A stretch of DNA of 64,000 nucleotides from DATLED01 sp035525495 (GTDB lineage: Bacteria; Actinomycetota; Acidimicrobiia; Acidimicrobiales; CADCTF01), in NCBI GenBank assembly GCA_035525495.1, contig DATLED010000081.1:89153-153152 (forward strand), given 5' to 3'. This document shows, one piece after another, positions 44,632-52,877 of this stretch. The notes under the pieces were generated by a model. The model saw only the letters and a program-made list of their open reading frames with translations. It searched no databases and was not told the origin of the DNA. Each line of letters opens with the position of its first letter. Position 1 is the first letter of the stretch. The position numbers were made by a program, and so were the translations under genes.

Positions 44632-44670
44632 ACGGATCAGAATGGGGGTTCGAATCCCTCCGAGCGCGCT
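44632..44670 (+). repeat. Degenerate attachment-site copy of tRNA-Arg(ACG) 3' end
   Basis: It carries ACGGATCAGAA, then TGGGGGTTCGAATCCC and CGAGCGCGCT, as at 41889 and 57697, but lacks three bases in the variable loop. It sits 210 bp before the intact second-type integrase. The following 200 bp duplicate the region after 41932, so it looks like a junction of an older nested element. Confidence 0.8.
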
Positions 44671-44879
44671 GACTGAACTGTCGTCGCTGGTCACGGAGGA
44701 CTTCGGTTGCCGCGACGGCGTGTAGGGACAGATGGTCATTCCTACAACGGTCCCTACTTCGAGGAGGTCCCTCCCAGGAAGGCCGCGCTGGCCGTCTCCG
44801 AGGACACGATCTTCTGACTCGGAGGGCGGGAACCTTCTGCCTCGTGCCCTGACAACGGCCGGTTCGTACGGTCACCGTC

Positions 44880-46115
44880 ATGAGTGCATCCAGAGGGGCA
44901 GGGTCGTTGCGCGAGCGGCGGCCGGACGTGTGGGAGATCCGGGTGGCGGCAGGGACCGATCCGGTCACGGGACGGACCTTGCAGCGATCGGTCACGTTCT
45001 ACGGATCGGCCGTGGACGCCGACGTGTACCGCTCGCAGCTCGCGTTGGAGTACGCCGAGCGGCGGGCGGTGACTCGGGCCGCGCCGATGCTCACGACGGC
45101 GGAGCTGTTGGAGCGGTGGCTCGCCGCGGATCACGCGTGGAAGCCGTCGACGTGGGTCGGTTACCGCCACAACGCCCGGCATCTCGCCGGGGATGGCGTA
45201 CTGGCGCGCACCAAGGTCGTGTCGATCACGCCGCGGTTGCTGCGGACCGCGTTCGAGCGGTGGAAGGCCAACGGCGCGACGTCGAGCGTGATCGGGGGCC
45301 GGTTCCGGGTGCTGCGTTCGGCGATCGGCTGGGCGTATGACGAGCGGATCATCGACCACCACCCGATCCGCAATATGCGCGGACCGGGCCGGACCGAACC
45401 GCGCCGACCACTGACCGACAGCGATCTCGGGTCCGTGTTGTGGACCGCCGAGGCCAACCTGCTGGCCGCGATCGCGAACGGCGACAGCGACGATCGAGGC
45501 CAACAGCAACGGCGGTTGGCCGAACAGGACCTGTTGTTGGTGCGACTCGCGGCGGACTCGGGCTGTCGTCGCGGTGAGCTCGCCGCCCTCCAGTTCGCGG
45601 ACCTCGACGGGCGCGTCCTGCGCGTCGAACGCTCCCTCTCCGCGGAAGCGTTGAGCACGACGAAGTCAGGTCACGCCCGGACGCTCACCCTGGGTTCCTC
45701 GACGGCGATGCTGTGGAAGCGGCTTGAGGGCGAGTGGCGTCAACGGGTCGCGCCCGAACCGCTCGGCGGTTGGGTCTTCGCGAAGGACGTCGCCCATCAC
45801 CACCGGAGGACGGCCAGCGTGCTCGGCCGCCGATTTGCGTTGATCCGCGATCAGGCCGGCGCCGAGGGGGCGACACTGCACCGGCTCCGGCACAACGTCG
45901 CCACCTTCCTGGTCAGCCGTGGGCAGATCCTCCAGGCGCAAGCCCGCCTCGGGCACGCCGACGCCGCCACGACCCTGCGCGAGTACGCCTACGCCCTCCC
46001 GCTGTCGGACGGCTCGGTTGCCGACGCCATCAACGACCACCTCGACCTGCCGCCGATTCACCATGATCACAGCTGGTCATCCGATGGCGGCGATTCGGAC
46101 ATCGTGCGGTGGTGA
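44880..46115 (+). CDS. Tyrosine integrase, second type
   Basis: From ATG 44880 the gene encodes 411 residues. The N-terminal arm-binding domain WEIRVAAGTDPVTGRTLQRS precedes a core-binding domain and the catalytic part: AADSGCRRGELAALQFADLD (Arg), LHRLRHNVATFLVSRG (HxLR), LGHADAATTLREYAYALPLS (His, Tyr). It is unrelated in detail to the 40545 and 56325 integrases. A truncated copy precedes it at 42174. It probably mobilised the metal-resistance part at the same tRNA site. Confidence 0.9.
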   Translation: MSASRGAGSLRERRPDVWEIRVAAGTDPVTGRTLQRSVTFYGSAVDADVYRSQLALEYAERRAVTRAAPMLTTAELLERWLAADHAWKPSTWVGYRHNARHLAGDGVLARTKVVSITPRLLRTAFERWKANGATSSVIGGRFRVLRSAIGWAYDERIIDHHPIRNMRGPGRTEPRRPLTDSDLGSVLWTAEANLLAAIANGDSDDRGQQQRRLAEQDLLLVRLAADSGCRRGELAALQFADLDGRVLRVERSLSAEALSTTKSGHARTLTLGSSTAMLWKRLEGEWRQRVAPEPLGGWVFAKDVAHHHRRTASVLGRRFALIRDQAGAEGATLHRLRHNVATFLVSRGQILQAQARLGHADAATTLREYAYALPLSDGSVADAINDHLDLPPIHHDHSWSSDGGDSDIVRW

Positions 46116-46215
46116 CAGGTGCTGGATTCTGCAGGGTGACTGGAGCTAGTCCGCGGCGCGGCTCGTCGATGGCACAGAGCCGAGTGGCGACCTGCCGGAC
46201 TCGGCGGGGTGGTCC

Positions 46216-46839
46216 TCAGCTTGTCGACGGCACCAGTTCGGCAAGGAGTTCGCGTACTCGTCGGTCGATGTCGTCGACGATCGGGCGAACCTGCTCGACG
46301 GGTTTGCCGGCCGGGTCTTCGAGTTGCCAGTCGAGGTAGCGCTTACCGGGAAACACCGGGCAGGCGTCGCCGCAGCCCATGGTGACGATCACGTCGGCGG
46401 CGCGGGCGACTTCGTCGGTCAGCGGTTTCGGGAACTCCTGGGCGATGTCGAGGCCGCGCTCTTCGAGCACGGCCCGAACGGACGGGTTGATCTCGTCGGT
46501 AGGAGCTGAGCCGGCCGATCGGACGTGGACGCGTCCGGCGGCGTGGTGGTTGAGGAGCGCGGCAGCTGCTTGGGACCGGCCGGCGTTGTGTACGCAGACG
46601 AAGAGGACCTCGGGGACGTCGGACACGATTGCTCCTTGGACTTGGGCGAGGGCTCGTAGGCGCTCTCGGGTGAAGCGGGCGGCGAGGACGGGCAGGTAGG
46701 TCTGGATGCGGGCCGGTTCGGCGAGTTGGTCGTAGGACTCGGACGCGAAGCGGTGGATGGTCTCGGGGGCGAACGTTCCCAAGAACTCGGGCGCCAGCTC
46801 GTCGACGATGCGATCGAGGAACAGCTTCGGGTCGCTCAT
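46216..46839 (-). CDS. arsC: Arsenate reductase (LMW phosphatase type) with N-terminal helical domain
   Basis: From ATG 46839 the gene encodes 207 residues. An N-terminal three-helix part (LFLDRIVDELAPEFLGTFAP) is fused to the phosphatase-type core: VLFVCVHNAGRSQAAAALLN (CX5R loop variant CVHNAGRS), TMGCGDACPVFPGKRYLDW and the second Cys pair. The core reduces arsenate to arsenite using thiol relays. It overlaps the aquaporin gene by 4 bp and is last in the arsR-aqpS-arsC operon. Confidence 0.92.
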   Translation of the reverse strand: MSDPKLFLDRIVDELAPEFLGTFAPETIHRFASESYDQLAEPARIQTYLPVLAARFTRERLRALAQVQGAIVSDVPEVLFVCVHNAGRSQAAAALLNHHAAGRVHVRSAGSAPTDEINPSVRAVLEERGLDIAQEFPKPLTDEVARAADVIVTMGCGDACPVFPGKRYLDWQLEDPAGKPVEQVRPIVDDIDRRVRELLAELVPSTS

Positions 46840-47555
46840 GATGCGGCCTGGTCGACTTCGATCGGCACGACCACCGCGTCCGCCGCAGAAGCGACGTCCG
46901 GATACAGCGCCCGGATCAAAGGGACACCGACGACGAGACCGACGAGTTGGAAGGCCACGAAGCCCGGCGCCGACGACGGGCGGATCCCGGCGAACGTGTC
47001 GCTCAGCGTCCGCCCAATGGTCACCGCGGGATTGGCGAAACTGGTCGACGACGTGAAGAAGTAGGCCCCGCCGATGTAGGCACCGACGGCGAACGGCGCG
47101 GCCGACGAGCGTCCAGAGTGGACCACGCCGAAGATGACGAGCAGCAGCCCGACGGTCGCGACCACCTCGGCGAGCCACAGCGGGCCGCTGCTGCGCGCCT
47201 TGGTCGACAGTTGGAAGGCGGGTTCGGAGAACATGGCATTGGCCAGCACCGCCCCGCCGCAAGCGCCGGCGATCTGGCTGGGGATGTAGGCGAGTACGTC
47301 GCCGTTCGACAGCCCCCCGAAGAAGCGGTCGGCGAGGGTCACGACCGGGTTGAAGTGGGCGCCCGACACTGGTCCCAAGGCCAGGATCAGCGCGACGAGC
47401 CCGGCGGCGGTGGCGGCCGCGTTCTCCAGCAATTGGAGGCCGGTGTCGCCGGGCGACAACCGCTCGGCCGCGATCCCCGATCCCACCACAACGGTGACGA
47501 GCAGTGCCGAGCCAAGCGCCTCGGCCAGGCAGCGTCGCCACAGGTCGGGTCGCAT
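46836..47555 (-). CDS. aqpS: Aquaglyceroporin-type channel (AqpS-like)
   Basis: The start MRPDLWRRCLAEALGSALLV at 47555 forms a TGATG junction with arsR and gives 239 residues. The two half-helix motifs are HFNPVVT and FANPAVT, with six membrane helices. In ars operons this channel lets arsenite flow out down its gradient, replacing the ArsB/Acr3 pump, which is absent here. AqpS with ArsC gives resistance by reduction and passive efflux. Confidence 0.9.
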   Translation of the reverse strand: MRPDLWRRCLAEALGSALLVTVVVGSGIAAERLSPGDTGLQLLENAAATAAGLVALILALGPVSGAHFNPVVTLADRFFGGLSNGDVLAYIPSQIAGACGGAVLANAMFSEPAFQLSTKARSSGPLWLAEVVATVGLLLVIFGVVHSGRSSAAPFAVGAYIGGAYFFTSSTSFANPAVTIGRTLSDTFAGIRPSSAPGFVAFQLVGLVVGVPLIRALYPDVASAADAVVVPIEVDQAAS

Positions 47556-47878
47556 CAACAACATGGCCGGCGGGTGCGCCCCGGCTTCGGCGCAGATGCC
47601 GCCATCGACCGCAGCGCGGCGGCGAGGGCGGCGAGTCGCTCGGGACGAAGGCGGTAGTAGGTCCAGTACCGCCACTTCTCGGTCTCTACGAGTTCGGCCT
47701 CGCGCAGGACCCGAAGGTGATGGGACACCAGCGGCTGGGGCACGTCCAGCTCCTCGACGAGGTGACACACGCACAGCTCCTCGGCCGAGAGGAGCTCAAC
47801 GATCCTCCATCGCAGCGGCTCGGCCAGCGCCTTCAGCAGCTCCGCTGGGACAACATCGGTATCAATGGCCATCGACAT
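47555..47878 (-). CDS. arsR: ArsR-type arsenic-responsive repressor
   Basis: ATG 47878 (second ATG 47872) gives 107 residues. The winged-helix core is LKALAEPLRWRIVELLSAEE, LCVCHLVEELDVPQPLVSHH, LRVLREAELVETEKWRYWTY; ELCVCHL is the arsenite-binding motif in helix alpha3. The tail ends in a Cys pair (RRPCC) that could add a metal ligand. No ribosome binding site precedes either ATG, so a leaderless transcript is possible. It leads the ars operon. Confidence 0.92.
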   Translation of the reverse strand: MSMAIDTDVVPAELLKALAEPLRWRIVELLSAEELCVCHLVEELDVPQPLVSHHLRVLREAELVETEKWRYWTYYRLRPERLAALAAALRSMAASAPKPGRTRRPCC

Positions 47879-47892
47879 AGATCATCGTCGAT
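47871..47892. promoter_or_regulatory. Inverted repeat at arsR start, candidate operator
   Basis: ATCGAC-N10-GTCGAT spans the arsR start codons. A weak minus-strand promoter (TTGTCG, 17 bp, GATGAT) ends inside it. Autorepression by ArsR is the likely reading. Confidence 0.5.
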
Positions 47893-47984
47893 ACGGACGA
47901 GGGCGACAACCAACAACAGGTGAACAGACCCCGTCGGACATCAGCGCGAAGGACCTCATGTGTCAGTCGCCACTGGATTCAGTC

Positions 47985-48013
47985 TTGCCTGAATACATGT
48001 GTGGCTGTACTAT
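47985..48013 (+). promoter_or_regulatory. Promoter of the CmtR-like gene, probably leaderless
   Basis: TTGCCT (-35), 17 bp, then TACTAT (-10). The ATG at 48021 is only 7 bases downstream of the -10 box, so transcription should start at or next to the start codon. TACA and TGTA in the spacer form an imperfect dyad that may be the repressor site. Confidence 0.65.
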
Positions 48014-48020
48014 CGCGGGC

Positions 48021-48347
48021 ATGGGAGACACGCTGGCGAGGGCGACCGAGACGTTGGAACGGGTGGGTACGGCGCTGTCGGATCCGACGCGTCGGCGGAT
48101 TTTGCTGACATTGCTCGACGGGCCCGCCTACCCGGCCGACTTGGCTTCCCAGCTCGAAGTTGGGCGGACCAACGTGTCGAATCACCTCACGTGCCTGCGC
48201 GGCTGCGGACTGGTCCGGGCCACGAGGGAGGGACGTCAGGTGCGCTACGACCTCGCCTCGCCCCGCCTCGCGCACGCCTTGGCCGACCTGGTCGACTTGG
48301 AGCTCGAGATAGACGACGCGCACGAGGACCTCGATGGCCGGGCCTGA
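48021..48347 (+). CDS. cmtR: CmtR-like cadmium/lead-responsive ArsR-family regulator
   Basis: ATG 48021 gives 108 residues; an in-frame ATG at 47997 lies within the promoter and is rejected. ALSDPTRRRILLTLLDGPAY, GRTNVSNHLTCLRGCGLV and EGRQVRYDLASPRLAHAL closely follow mycobacterial CmtR. The metal ligands Cys57/Cys61 of CmtR are conserved as TCLRGCG. It overlaps the transporter gene by 14 bp and probably derepresses it on Cd/Pb binding. The N-terminal Cys ligand of CmtR is absent with this start. Confidence 0.88.
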   Translation: MGDTLARATETLERVGTALSDPTRRRILLTLLDGPAYPADLASQLEVGRTNVSNHLTCLRGCGLVRATREGRQVRYDLASPRLAHALADLVDLELEIDDAHEDLDGRA

Positions 48348-49026
48348 CGTCCACGCCGGCCACGGTCACGAGCCGGTGGCCATCACCTCAAAGCCGATTG
48401 GTGACGGCAGTGTGCGCGATGCGGCGGTGCGTCGGGCACGGTGGCTGAACGGGGCGACGATCGGCTGGAACAGCCTCGAAGGTGTCGTCGCCGGCGCCGC
48501 CGGGATCGCGGCCGGATCGGTGAGCCTCGTCGGGTTTGGCTTCGACTCCGCGATCGAAGTGTCGGCGGCTCTCATCCTGACGTGGCGGCTGCGCCAGGAG
48601 CGATCCGACGATTGCACCCAGGATGCTGATCGCCGGGCGACGAAAGCGATCGCCGTGAGCTTCGCGGTCCTCGCCGCCTACGTGACCGTTGAAGCCGTTC
48701 GCGATCTCGTCGGCGGCGCCGAACCCGATGCGAGTGTCCCCGGCGTCATCCTCGCCGCCCTGTCACTCATGGTCATGCCGTTCCTCGCCCGGGCAAAGGC
48801 ACGCCTCGCGCCGGTGCTCGGCTCGACCGCGGCTGCCGCCGACGCCGCCCAGACGAACCTGTGCGCCCTGTTGTCCGCGGTCGTTCTCGTCGGCCTCGGC
48901 GCGCACTGGCTGTTCGGATGGTGGTGGGCCGACCCGGTCGCCGGCCTCGGGATCGGGGTTCTCGCCGCCATCGAAGCACGACGGACCTGGAAGGCCGAAT
49001 CCCTCGAAGACACCTGCTGCGCATGA
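48334..49026 (+). CDS. Cation transporter, CDF-like
   Basis: The gene encodes 230 residues. The His-rich start (DVHAGHGHEP) precedes six membrane helices: NSLEGVVAGAAGIAAGSVSL, VGFGFDSAIEVSAALILTWR (the FxxDSxxE core), later WWWADPVAGLGIGVLAAIEA (DPxxG). These are the paired metal sites of cation diffusion facilitator proteins, in a short form. The C-terminus ends in CCA. It is co-expressed with the CmtR-like regulator and likely exports Cd/Zn/Pb. Confidence 0.85.
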   Translation: MAGPDVHAGHGHEPVAITSKPIGDGSVRDAAVRRARWLNGATIGWNSLEGVVAGAAGIAAGSVSLVGFGFDSAIEVSAALILTWRLRQERSDDCTQDADRRATKAIAVSFAVLAAYVTVEAVRDLVGGAEPDASVPGVILAALSLMVMPFLARAKARLAPVLGSTAAAADAAQTNLCALLSAVVLVGLGAHWLFGWWWADPVAGLGIGVLAAIEARRTWKAESLEDTCCA

Positions 49027-49637
49027 AGGAGAACGCCAACTTGGCTGTCGCCGCCTTCGCCCTCTACGTCACTGGTTCGCCCTCGCCTTTGGCGCACGGA
49101 TCGTCATCGCGTTGCGCCGCACCGGAGACTCCGGCTGGCGTGGAGTCTCCGGCCGGTCGTTCACCGTCGAGTGGTTCGCCGGGATCGCCTTCACGGTCGC
49201 CCTCATCGTGGGCATTGCGGGTTCCGTCGCCGCGCTCGCCGGCCTCGACCCGCTCGTCCACTCGACCGCCCTCGCCTGGCGGGCACCGCGATCGCCGTTG
49301 CGGGCATGGCGTTGACGTTGGTGGCACAGCTGTCGATAGGCGACTCGTGGCGCATCGGTGTGGACGACAACGAACGCACGGACCTCGTCACTGATGGTGC
49401 GTTCTCCGTCGCCCGAACCCGATCTTCCCGGCGATGATCGTGACCGCCGCCGGCCTCGTCGTGGTCCCGAACATTGTCGCCGCCGCCGGCTTCATCGCTC
49501 TCCTCGCCGCCCTCGAAGCCCAGGTGCGCGGCGTCGAGGAGCCGTACCTTCGGGCCGCCCACGGCGCCAGCCACGAGACCTATGCCGCCAACGTCGGCCG
49601 GTGCGTGCCCGGGGTCGGACGCCTCACCGCCCGCTGA
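49023..49637 (+). pseudogene. Isoprenylcysteine carboxylmethyltransferase-family gene, three frame breaks
   Basis: The ATG at 49023 overlaps the transporter stop. The reading continues in frame pieces: MKENANLAVAAFALY, then RHWFALAFGARIVIALRR to LDPLVHST (shift near 49066), then TAIAVAGMALTLVAQLSIG to TDGAFSV (near 49278), then RNPIFPAMIVTAAGLVVVPN onward (near 49412). Joined, they give an ICMT-like integral membrane methyltransferase with the GxxxxVRNPIF-type block and final EEPYLRAAHG. Three single-base shifts in 600 bp mean decay or sequence errors. Confidence 0.78.
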
Positions 49638-49651
49638 GGCACGCCTTTGGA

Positions 49652-49668
49652 CCGTGGCATCGCCACGG
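49652..49668. terminator. Hairpin terminator between convergent genes
   Basis: CCGTGGC-ATC-GCCACGG is a perfect 7 bp stem between the methyltransferase pseudogene and the minus-strand gene at 49681. Confidence 0.6.
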
Positions 49669-49680
49669 CTGGGCCGGGGT

Positions 49681-50037
49681 CTAGAGGATCCCGGCGAGGT
49701 CCAGAGCCGGCTGGTCGCCGTTGAAGAACTCCTCGAGGCGGTCGAGGACCTCCGACGCGGTTGGCGGTCCGTCCCAGCGGAGGGCGAGCCCGTCGGTCGT
49801 GACGATGTCGAAGCCCCAGAACTCGCAGCACCGCTTCACGTCGACGGCGAAGCGGCGCAGGTCGGCTTCGATGTCGGAGCGCGCCGCGAAGTGCAGGAGC
49901 AGGCCGTGTTCGGTCCGTTCGAGATGGTCCAGGTTCGTGCGCAGGCGTTCGATGATCTCGACCCGTCCGGGGATCTCGTCACTCGAAATGGTGCAAGCGA
50001 TCGGGGCGGTGTCGTCGTAGAGGGGGATGAGCTTCAT
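49681..50037 (-). CDS. Hypothetical protein of the MerR-regulated operon
   Basis: An ATG in ATGA overlap with the upstream gene gives 118 residues. It begins MKLIPLYDDTAPIACTISSD and includes VDVKRCCEFWGFDI, with three cysteines that could bind metal. It is short, soluble and alpha/beta. Its place in a three-gene MerR operon suggests a metal chaperone or resistance accessory; I recognise no named family. Confidence 0.65.
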   Translation of the reverse strand: MKLIPLYDDTAPIACTISSDEIPGRVEIIERLRTNLDHLERTEHGLLLHFAARSDIEADLRRFAVDVKRCCEFWGFDIVTTDGLALRWDGPPTASEVLDRLEEFFNGDQPALDLAGIL

Positions 50038-50342
50038 CGGACTCCTTCGGTCGCACGCGGTGCCGCCGCGCCGGCGACGGGCCTGTTGGTGAACGTGACA
50101 GCAACGGGCGGGTTGTCGACGGCACGTGCAATGGACCGTCGGCGGCGGACACCGACGTAGGCGACCGCAGCGACCACGGCGACGAGGAGGCTGGCAACGC
50201 CCACGAACATGGTCCCCGCGACACCAGCGATGGTGACGCCGCCGAGGATGGCGAGGACGGGCCCGGCGCAACACGCCGCGCAGGCCGCGGCACCGATGCC
50301 CACGATCCCAAAGCCGCCCTGCGACTTCGTCGGGTCACTCAC
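50034..50342 (-). CDS. Small membrane protein with a vicinal Cys motif (MerT-like)
   Basis: A GTG in GTGA overlap with the merR-like gene gives 102 residues. The first helix IGAAACAACCAGPVLAILGG carries cysteines in the arrangement seen at the mercury-binding helix of MerT/MerC-type transporters. A second helix (MFVGVASLLVAVVAAVAYVG) follows. It may import or sense a soft metal. No merA reductase is present, so the term MerT-like is structural. Confidence 0.6.
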   Translation of the reverse strand: MSDPTKSQGGFGIVGIGAAACAACCAGPVLAILGGVTIAGVAGTMFVGVASLLVAVVAAVAYVGVRRRRSIARAVDNPPVAVTFTNRPVAGAAAPRATEGVR

Positions 50343-50797
50343 GCGGGTTGACGTTCCTTTCGCTTGATCCTCACCGTCCGCTCGCCCGTCGCGCCGGCGC
50401 GGATGCACGCACACTCGCCGTCACAGGGCCCTTCGAGAGTCGGCCCGGCGAGCTGGACGGCGGCGTCCCGGAGTTGGCTGTGCAGGACGGTCAACTCGGC
50501 GATCTGGCGCTTGGTCTCGGCGAGCTTCGTCGTGACCAGGTCATGGAACCGCTTCTGGACGGGCTCGCACGTTCCGTCCCAGACCGAGACGAGGTCGGTG
50601 ATCTCGTCGAGGGTGCAGCCGAGGTGCTTGGCGCGGGCGACGAAGGCGAGGCGGGTCAACGCGGCCTCGTCGTAGAGGCGGTACCTGGAGGCGGTCCGGG
50701 CGGCGGGGGCAACGAGTCCGATGCCCTCGTAGTAGCGCAACGCTGAAGCGCTGAACCCGCTGGCGTCTGCCACTTCACCGATCGTGTAGGTGCTCAC
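50339..50797 (-). CDS. MerR-family heavy-metal regulator
   Basis: From GTG 50797 the gene encodes 152 residues. YTIGEVADASGFSASALRYY and IGLVAPAARTASRYRLYDEA are the MerR DNA-binding domain. GTCEPVQKRFHDLV supplies a Cys at the start of the dimer helix and GPCDGECAC lies at the end, giving three or more metal ligands as in Hg or other soft-metal sensors. It leads the operon down to 49681. Confidence 0.88.
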   Translation of the reverse strand: MSTYTIGEVADASGFSASALRYYEGIGLVAPAARTASRYRLYDEAALTRLAFVARAKHLGCTLDEITDLVSVWDGTCEPVQKRFHDLVTTKLAETKRQIAELTVLHSQLRDAAVQLAGPTLEGPCDGECACIRAGATGERTVRIKRKERQPA

Positions 50798-50805
50798 GGC
50801 CCCAA

Positions 50806-50836
50806 CCGTAAAGCCTCAACCCAGGTTGAAGGTCAA
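50806..50836 (-). promoter_or_regulatory. MerR-type promoter with 19 bp spacer
   Basis: On the minus strand, TTGACC and TTACGG are separated by 19 bp, which contains the dyad CTTCAACC-TG-GGTTGAGG. The long spacer with a central palindrome is typical of MerR-activated promoters. The start codon at 50797 is about 9 bases after the -10 box, implying a leaderless or near-leaderless mRNA. Confidence 0.75.
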
Positions 50837-50914
50837 GGGCATCACCGTGGTGTCCACATGATGACGGCCCACCGTGCAGGCAGAGCGGGGGCGCACCGGC
50901 AAGGGGCGGCCCTG

Positions 50915-52129
50915 TTACGGGGTGACGGGAACCTCGTGCTCGAGGCGGCGCCCGGCGCCGACGAGGACCACCGCGAGGCCGGCGGCGATGATCCCGGCAG
51001 CGACGAGCGGCACTGTGCCGGTGGAGTTCCACAGCAGTCCGGCCCAGATGCCGGCGATGATGGCGCCGCCGCCGGCGAGTCCTTGCTGGTTCCCCAAGGC
51101 GCGTCCACGTGCGTCGCCGGGCACCAGGTCGATGAGCCACGCCTTGGTCACCCCTTCGGTGAGTGCGGCGTAGCAGCCGTAGATGGGGAACAACACCCAT
51201 GGAGCGACGGTCGATCGGGTAACGCCGAGGCCGATGTAGGCGACGGCGAAGATCGCGAGGCCGGCGGCGACGACGACGCGTCGGGGCAGGCGGTCAGAGA
51301 GCGCGCCCGCGGGGTAGCTCAAAAGCGCGTAGGTCAGGTTGTAGAGCGCGTACACGCCGATCACGCCGGCGACACTGAGGCCGAGGTGCCGGGCTCGGAG
51401 TAGCAGCAGCGCGTCGGAGAAGTTCACCACCGAGAACATCGTCAGGACGATCACGACCCGCCAGTACGGCCGGGGGAGCGGGCCCGTGCCGATGACCGGC
51501 GCCTTGTCCGGCCCGGCGAGTCCAGGTGTCGGTCGCGTCTCGCGCACGAACGCGACGAGCGCGACGCTGAGGATTGCGGGGACCGCGGCGATGACGAGCA
51601 GCGGTCGTATTTGGTGGTCGAGCGCTTGGTAGAGGCCCAACCCGATGAGGGGCCCCAGGACCGCGCCGAAGGTGTCCACGGACCGGTGGAAGCCGAAGGC
51701 GCGCCCTCGGTGCTCTGGGGCGGTCATGTCGGCGATCAGCGCGTCGCGGGGAGCGCCACGCATGCCCTTGCCGAAACGGTCCACGACGCGCGCCGCCAGC
51801 ACGAGCGGCCACACCGTCGCGACTGCGATCAACACCTTGGCTGCGGCGGCGAGCCCGTAGCCCCACGCCACGAGCCCCTTGCGGCCGCGCCGATCGGCGA
51901 GGCGACCGGAGAACAGCTTCGTCACCGACGCGACCCCATCCGCCAGTCCCTCAATGATGCCGACCACGGCCACCGGCGCGCCGAGCACGGAAGTCAGGAA
52001 GATCGGCAGGATCGGATAGAGCAACTCCGACGCCGTGTCCTGGAACAGCGACACCCACGACAGGACCACCAGGTTCCGGCTCAACCACGGGCGACGCGGA
52101 GCCGACGGGTCGGTCGATGGTGACGGCAT
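50915..52129 (-). CDS. Major facilitator superfamily transporter
   Basis: ATG 52129 is preferred over an earlier ATG at 52189 because the extra residues are unconserved; 404 residues. Twelve membrane helices are visible. Motif A is SGRLADRRGRKGLVAWGYGL, with LAARVVDRFGKGMRGAPRDA (typical of a metal/drug-exporter MFS subgroup) and SYPAGALSDRLPRRVVVAAG in the second half. Substrate unknown; lying in a metal-resistance cluster it may export a toxic ion or organometal. Confidence 0.85.
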   Translation of the reverse strand: MPSPSTDPSAPRRPWLSRNLVVLSWVSLFQDTASELLYPILPIFLTSVLGAPVAVVGIIEGLADGVASVTKLFSGRLADRRGRKGLVAWGYGLAAAAKVLIAVATVWPLVLAARVVDRFGKGMRGAPRDALIADMTAPEHRGRAFGFHRSVDTFGAVLGPLIGLGLYQALDHQIRPLLVIAAVPAILSVALVAFVRETRPTPGLAGPDKAPVIGTGPLPRPYWRVVIVLTMFSVVNFSDALLLLRARHLGLSVAGVIGVYALYNLTYALLSYPAGALSDRLPRRVVVAAGLAIFAVAYIGLGVTRSTVAPWVLFPIYGCYAALTEGVTKAWLIDLVPGDARGRALGNQQGLAGGGAIIAGIWAGLLWNSTGTVPLVAAGIIAAGLAVVLVGAGRRLEHEVPVTP

Positions 52130-52389
52130 CGCCGGAAGCCTGTCATCACGGATTGCCTGGTCGTCGAACCGTCGGCATGACGCGGTCACAAGACCTCCAG
52201 CGCGTCGCTAATTCCTTGGACGGCGCACTTGGGATCTGGCGTAGGCGACCGGGCAGGACGAGCCTCGGCCGTGACCAGCTCCAACGCGTGATCGCTGCCA
52301 TGGGCGCTCTGTCGTGGCGATCCGCCTGGCGGTGCCGCGGCGGTGAGCTCGATGGTGCCCGGCTGGGAATCCGGCTTCAGGTGCGAGCG

Positions 52390-52800
52390 TTACCTAGCGG
52401 GGCGTACTCCAGCGAGAGAGTGCACCAGCGACAAGCCTTGCGAAGTGCCAGACCAATGGACATCAACTGCGTGTGGTCCGGCAGCCCGCACAACCGAGCG
52501 CAGGACAAGGGCCACCACGATCACATCGTCGGCGTAACCGAGGACCGGGATGAAGTCTGGGATCAGGTCAAAGGGCAAGGCGAGATACGCAAGGAGCAGC
52601 CCGAGACGCCGACGAACCCCCGGTGGAAGGTCCGGGTCCGCGGCGAGCGCACGTAACAGTCGAACGAGATCAGGGACGAGCCGCTTCGCTTCTTTGAAGT
52701 CGATCCCTTTGGGCTTGAACACAACCAGCGCCGCTACAAACACCGCCCACGTGAGTGCCAGTGCGATCACGATGCCGATGAGGAGGCGGACGATGACCAC
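52390..52800 (-). CDS. DUF1232 (YkvA-type) membrane protein
   Basis: From GTG 52800 the gene encodes 136 residues. An N-terminal membrane helix (RLLIGIVIALALTWAVFVAA) precedes the DUF1232 core LGLLLAYLALPFDLIPDFIP, VLGYADDVIVVALVLRSVVR. The function is unknown. The 52130-52389 stretch beyond its 3' end holds nothing I can support. Confidence 0.85.
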   Translation of the reverse strand: MVIVRLLIGIVIALALTWAVFVAALVVFKPKGIDFKEAKRLVPDLVRLLRALAADPDLPPGVRRRLGLLLAYLALPFDLIPDFIPVLGYADDVIVVALVLRSVVRAAGPHAVDVHWSGTSQGLSLVHSLAGVRPAR

Positions 52801-52877
52801 GAGCCGATCTTCGCAGCCGGTGCGAGAGGGCGGCCGCGTGGCTCTCACTCAACCACTCCAAGAACCAGACTGCGATC

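Noticed and set aside
52800..52877. Fluoride riboswitch before crcB
   Set aside because: No GGCGATG...CTGATGGC arrangement is present.
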